A stretch of 64,000 bases of DNA from Schizochytrium sp. CCTCC M209059 (taxonomy: Eukaryota > Sar > Bigyra > Thraustochytrida > Thraustochytriidae): assembly GCA_000818945.1 (NCBI GenBank), contig KN805409.1:164951-228950 (forward strand), read 5' to 3'. Position numbers and translations under genes: made by a program. Shown in pieces: positions 60,750-64,000 of the stretch. The notes beneath the pieces are model-generated. The model was given only the letters and a program-made list of their open reading frames with translations, did not search any database and was not told where the DNA came from. Position 1 is the stretch's first letter. Every line of letters starts with the position of its first letter.

Positions 60750-61211
60750 ATGGACCCGACGACGGGACTACCGCGGCGCATCGTCAAGGAAACCCAGAGA
60801 CTCCAGGCCGAGCCCGTCGCGGGTATCCAATGCGAGCCTTTCCCAGAGAACCCGCGCCACTTCAAGGTGGTCCTCTCAGGCCCGTCGGAAACGCCCTATG
60901 AAGGCGGTGTCTTCCACCTTGAGCTCTTCCTCCCTGCCGACTATCCCATGGCTCCCCCCAAGGTCCGTATGCTCACCAAGCTGTACCACCCGAACTTTGA
61001 CCTCATTGGTCGGATCTGTCTCGACATCCTCAAGGACAAGTGGTCTCCTGCGCTGCAGATTCGCACCGTCCTGCTCAGCATCCAGGCGCTCCTCTCTACG
61101 CCCGAGCCTGACGATCCACTCGACCCCAAAATTGCCGAACACTGGAAGCGCGACAGGGAAGACGCCGAGGAGACTGCTCGCGAGTACACGCGTAAATACG
61201 CCGTGCCCTGA
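60750..61211 (+). CDS. UBE2N: ubiquitin-conjugating enzyme E2 N (Ubc13)
   Basis: 153 residues, ATG at 60750. Near-complete match to Ubc13: LPRRIVKETQRL at the start, LFLPADYPMAPPKVR, the YHPN motif (79-82), catalytic Cys90 in GRICLDILKDKWSPAL, then QIRTVLLSIQALLS and PEPDDPL. The segment DILKDKWSPALQIRTVLL is almost invariant in this E2 and separates it from other classes. With the Mms2/Uev partner it builds Lys63-linked ubiquitin chains in DNA-damage tolerance and signalling. The N-terminus is two or three residues longer than in animals. No anomaly. Confidence 0.96.
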   Translation: MDPTTGLPRRIVKETQRLQAEPVAGIQCEPFPENPRHFKVVLSGPSETPYEGGVFHLELFLPADYPMAPPKVRMLTKLYHPNFDLIGRICLDILKDKWSPALQIRTVLLSIQALLSTPEPDDPLDPKIAEHWKRDREDAEETAREYTRKYAVP

Positions 61212-61928
61212 TCCATGATGCGATCAACGAACCCATCCCTTCCTCTCACACTTTGCGAAAAATGTCTTTGCTCTGGCGTAGAATTTTTGCACAGCGTGGG
61301 TAAAAACCGGCGCGACGTGGACTATTTTCTCCCTCAACCTCCCATTCCCCCTTTTCTAGTTTGCTCGTGTGCCCAGACACCACTTCTACATCACTTCGTC
61401 GTGTCTGCATTAATTTTCCGCGAAAGGTCGAGCGCACCTTGGGTGAGCCCTCTCTCTCTCTCTCTCTTTCTTTCTCTCTCTCTCTCTCTCCCATCGCTCT
61501 CTCTCATCATGATTTGTTGTCTGCTCTGGGATATGCATGGCTTGTACGGTACAACCATCGCCAAGATCAACGAGCAGACAAAACATAATAACAAACGAGG
61601 AGAGAAAACAAAAGAAAACAAAAAGATGAAACACAAAAAAATGGAAAAGAGAATACATAACGTAATTTTTCTTTGCGTCAGTCAATCAATTTTGGGATAG
61701 GTCAAGTCGAGTCGCAGCTACCTGCCTGCCTGCCTGTCTGCCTGTCTGCCTACACGGCAGTTCGCATGCGCTCCAGGTACGCAAGCACATCACAAAAAGT
61801 CTGCGAAAAGGACGAGATGCTGGCCTGCGCATGATAGGAGAAGGCTTCTTCCTTTCCCCTTCGTACCTTTCTGCACAAAAAGTTGAGCTTTCTCGCCCTC
61901 CTTTTATCGTCGCAGCCATGTTCCTACC
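61212..61928. other. convergent spacer with CT-rich tract
   Basis: CT dinucleotide run (61447-61492), A-rich stretch (61580-61660) and CTGC/CTGT tetramers (61722-61752). A 77-codon minus-strand open frame at 61686-61919 with an ATG has no domain and overlaps the repeat; not called. Confidence 0.5.
61447..61492. repeat. (CT)n tract
   Basis: Dinucleotide run with two CTTT interruptions. Confidence 0.95.
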
Positions 61929-64000
61929 TTACACAGATGGTGCGGCAGTGTGAGCCTTGCGCAGGCCACGCTTCTCACCTTCTACAGCAGCATCGTGATA
62001 ACCACCCACAATCGCCGTGTGAACACCATCCTGAGGCTTCCGTGGTGATTTCAGCTGTTGCTGCTGCTGCTGCTGCTTTTGCTGCATCGAGCCACTCACA
62101 GACTGTCGCGAGCTGCTCGACCGTCGACGCAAACGCGCAGCGTAAGAGTCTTCTAAATCTAGACTTCCAGCAGCCGTAGATCGACGCCTCGGCGACACTC
62201 CCTCTGCAGCCACTGCAGTCAAGACGCGCACCAAGTCGCCCGTCGAAGAACGACCTCCAGATCGCCATGTCTGTAGCGTGAGGTTGAAGGAAACGGGAAA
62301 GCTCTTGGCAGTTTCCACGTCAGCAAAACTCGACTGCAGTCCGCTATCCTGACGCGTGAGCGACTCGGCACAATGTTTGTGCAAGAGGAAAGCAGACAAC
62401 CGCGACTCCACCACCATCTTGAGCTTGCTTGCGAACCGCGAAGCCTTGCGAAAACATGAGGCTGCCTTCACAGACTTGTCTCGCAAAAGGTAGAGCAGGC
62501 CCTTGCAGCGGTAGGCGACAGGTCGCGACGAAGGAAAGGTCTCCGCGTACGTCTTGAAGCTTTTGCAGAGATGCTTTATAGTATCGTGCGTGATCGGCGC
62601 ACTCAGACGCTTGCTCTTTTGGCCGTGCGACTTGCCGCCGCCCAAAGCAGCCGCCGCAGCTGAGGACACCGCGCCCCCTGCTTCACTTCCCGAAGGGACT
62701 GACTGAAAGCGCACAATTTGAATCAGCGCATAAAAAAGCATCTCGTAGGCCATGCCGAGGTACCACACCAATGGCGTCTGCGCCGCGTCAACCAAAAGAT
62801 TCCATGCAACCGTCGCATGCTGCGTTGCCTCTGAACGGCTATATATTGGCAAATTCCGGTCACCGAGCTTCCAAGCCTGTAGCGCCGCCCAGAGAATCTG
62901 ATCCACGCGCATGAGACGCTCGACTCCCAACGGGTTCATGCGAGACGGGACCTCGACGTCAAAGTAGCCTTCGCCTCGCGCAATCGAGGCCGCAGCCGCA
63001 GCCGCAGCCGCGCCCTGCTGGGACGCTGGGACGCTGTTTACGCTTGAAGGACGATGAAGATCACGACCACTGCCAGTGCGCTTCAGGAAAGTCTGCCGTC
63101 GACCGGTGGCTCTTCGCTCCCCGCCGCGGCCCTCTCCGCCGCGCCCTTCGCCGCGCGCTGCATTGCCCACAGTGTGCCCCCCCGCAGAAGACCGCCCACC
63201 ACTACCGCTGCCGCCATTGCTGCTCTTCATGGCAAAACGCCCAGTCGTCGCTGCTGCGGCAGCTGCTGCCGCCGCCGTCGCCGTCGCCGTCGCGGCCTCT
63301 TCGTAGCTCGTGATCTCTGCGAGCGAGACGAGGAGACCATAGCGTCGGAATCGCACGAGGGCCGACCACGCCTCGCTCCAAACCAAAACTTGTGGACACT
63401 GCGAGGCGCGCGCAAAACTCTCCGCGACATCGCGGCATCCGCGCTCTGCGTCAATCAGCCTCCCTGTCTGCATCGCCACATTCGCTGCCATCAACTTGCA
63501 CTCGACAAGCTGCTTGCGGTACACCTTGAACTTCATCAGGCTCGACGCGCGAAAGTGATTCTGTGCTTGCTGAAGTGCTCCTTGCGCATGCGCAAAATCC
63601 GCCTTGCTCAAAAAGCCTAAGGCACAAATCTCGTACAATGCGCCCGAAAAGAACTTGTGGTCTAAGCCCTCCATCCCCACGGCCTCAAGTCCACTTGCCA
63701 GTTGCGCCGCGGTGTCCAGAGTAAAGTGCGGCTTCATCTTCGTGTACTTGGGTGATACCGCACTCGCCAAAAAGGCGACAAATTGGATGAGCCCCGATTC
63801 TTTGGCCAGGCCTTGCGAAAGAAGCACAGAGACAAAGTCCTTCAAGAGAAAAACAAAGCGGTCATGCTCCATGTCGTAGAACATGCTCTGCAGCAAAAGT
63901 CCCTGCGTGCGAATCCAGTGTTCATTGTGCGCAAGGAATCGAGGCTCTTTGAAATCGACAGACTTGGCCGTGAAAAAGCTGCGCGGATGAAACATGGACG
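61929..64000 (-). CDS. large helical-repeat protein, probably 5'-partial at the window edge
   Basis: 688 residues from a Met at 63995; the frame is still open at the edge, so this is probably an internal part. Residues about 20-230 and 350-560 are helical with TPR-like spacing (LYEICALGFLSKADFAHAQGALQQAQNHF, MAANVAMQTGRLIDAERGCRDVAESF, CFRKASRFASKLKMVVESRL). PolyAla, Gly/Ser and Arg linkers (about 236-335), partly CTG/GCC repeats, and a polyGln tract near residue 645 interrupt them. The pattern recalls the C-terminal helical part of large signalling proteins such as soluble adenylyl cyclase, but no catalytic domain is in view, so no function is assigned. Confidence 0.65.
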   Translation of the reverse strand, partial: SMFHPRSFFTAKSVDFKEPRFLAHNEHWIRTQGLLLQSMFYDMEHDRFVFLLKDFVSVLLSQGLAKESGLIQFVAFLASAVSPKYTKMKPHFTLDTAAQLASGLEAVGMEGLDHKFFSGALYEICALGFLSKADFAHAQGALQQAQNHFRASSLMKFKVYRKQLVECKLMAANVAMQTGRLIDAERGCRDVAESFARASQCPQVLVWSEAWSALVRFRRYGLLVSLAEITSYEEAATATATAAAAAAAAATTGRFAMKSSNGGSGSGGRSSAGGHTVGNAARGEGRGGEGRGGERRATGRRQTFLKRTGSGRDLHRPSSVNSVPASQQGAAAAAAAASIARGEGYFDVEVPSRMNPLGVERLMRVDQILWAALQAWKLGDRNLPIYSRSEATQHATVAWNLLVDAAQTPLVWYLGMAYEMLFYALIQIVRFQSVPSGSEAGGAVSSAAAAALGGGKSHGQKSKRLSAPITHDTIKHLCKSFKTYAETFPSSRPVAYRCKGLLYLLRDKSVKAASCFRKASRFASKLKMVVESRLSAFLLHKHCAESLTRQDSGLQSSFADVETAKSFPVSFNLTLQTWRSGGRSSTGDLVRVLTAVAAEGVSPRRRSTAAGSLDLEDSYAARLRRRSSSSRQSVSGSMQQKQQQQQQQLKSPRKPQDGVHTAIVGGYHDAAVEGEKRGLRKAHTAAPSV

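Overview
The window looks like nuclear DNA of a GC-rich, nearly intronless protist. I infer a stramenopile, most likely a thraustochytrid-type labyrinthulomycete. The basis is a set of long single-exon genes with typical eukaryotic products (GRK-like kinase, FHIP, PGAP1, Ubc13, IscU, SUMF2-like protein, EGLN-type prolyl hydroxylase, CatSper-like channel), very GC-rich 5' ends, and abundant simple repeats. There are three assembly gaps (19068-19189, 33260-33474, 47007-47016). No virus, plasmid, IS element, CRISPR array, rRNA or tRNA was recognised. Many open frames in the window begin with TTG or GTG, so starts were moved to the first ATG wherever one existed.

Layout. 0-10 kb, all plus strand: FHIP/FAM160-like protein, RGS-AGC (GRK-like) kinase, polyQ nuclear-type protein. 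10-22.5 kb: PMP34-like peroxisomal carrier (-), Cys-rich orphan (-), Mpv17/PMP22 protein (+), orphan (-), four-TM protein (-), secreted sulfatase (-). 25-36 kb: PGAP1 GPI inositol-deacylase (+), ribosomal P2 (-), polyQ protein with a PH-like domain (+), A20/AN1 zinc-finger protein (+), SUMF2-like pseudo-formylglycine enzyme (-). 36-47 kb: EGLN-type prolyl hydroxylase (+) whose 3' end is triplicated, PDZ-START-GOLD protein (-), mitoribosomal mL45-like protein with a WW insertion (+), polyQ bZIP factor (-). 48-64 kb: orphan multi-TM protein (-), CatSper/BacNav-like channel (+), IscU (-), disordered orphan (-), helical orphan lacking an ATG (-), Ubc13 (+), and a helical protein that probably runs off the right edge (-).

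There are no operons, but some genes are thematically related. The sulfatase needs formylglycine in its CSPSR motif, and a SUMF2-like, cysteine-less relative of the formylglycine enzyme lies about 12 kb away. PGAP1, the sulfatase and the SUMF2-like protein all act in the ER or secretory route. IscU and mL45 are mitochondrial, and the PMP34-like and Mpv17-like proteins are organelle-membrane proteins. Convergent pairs end close together (as little as 86 bp) and divergent pairs share GC-rich upstream regions.

The features most worth a second look are the PDZ-START-GOLD architecture with a likely intron, the WW domain inside mL45, the unusual P2 tail, the DMG-type GRK-like kinase with a 100-residue activation-segment insert, the recent 3 x 424 bp triplication, and the CatSper-like channel.
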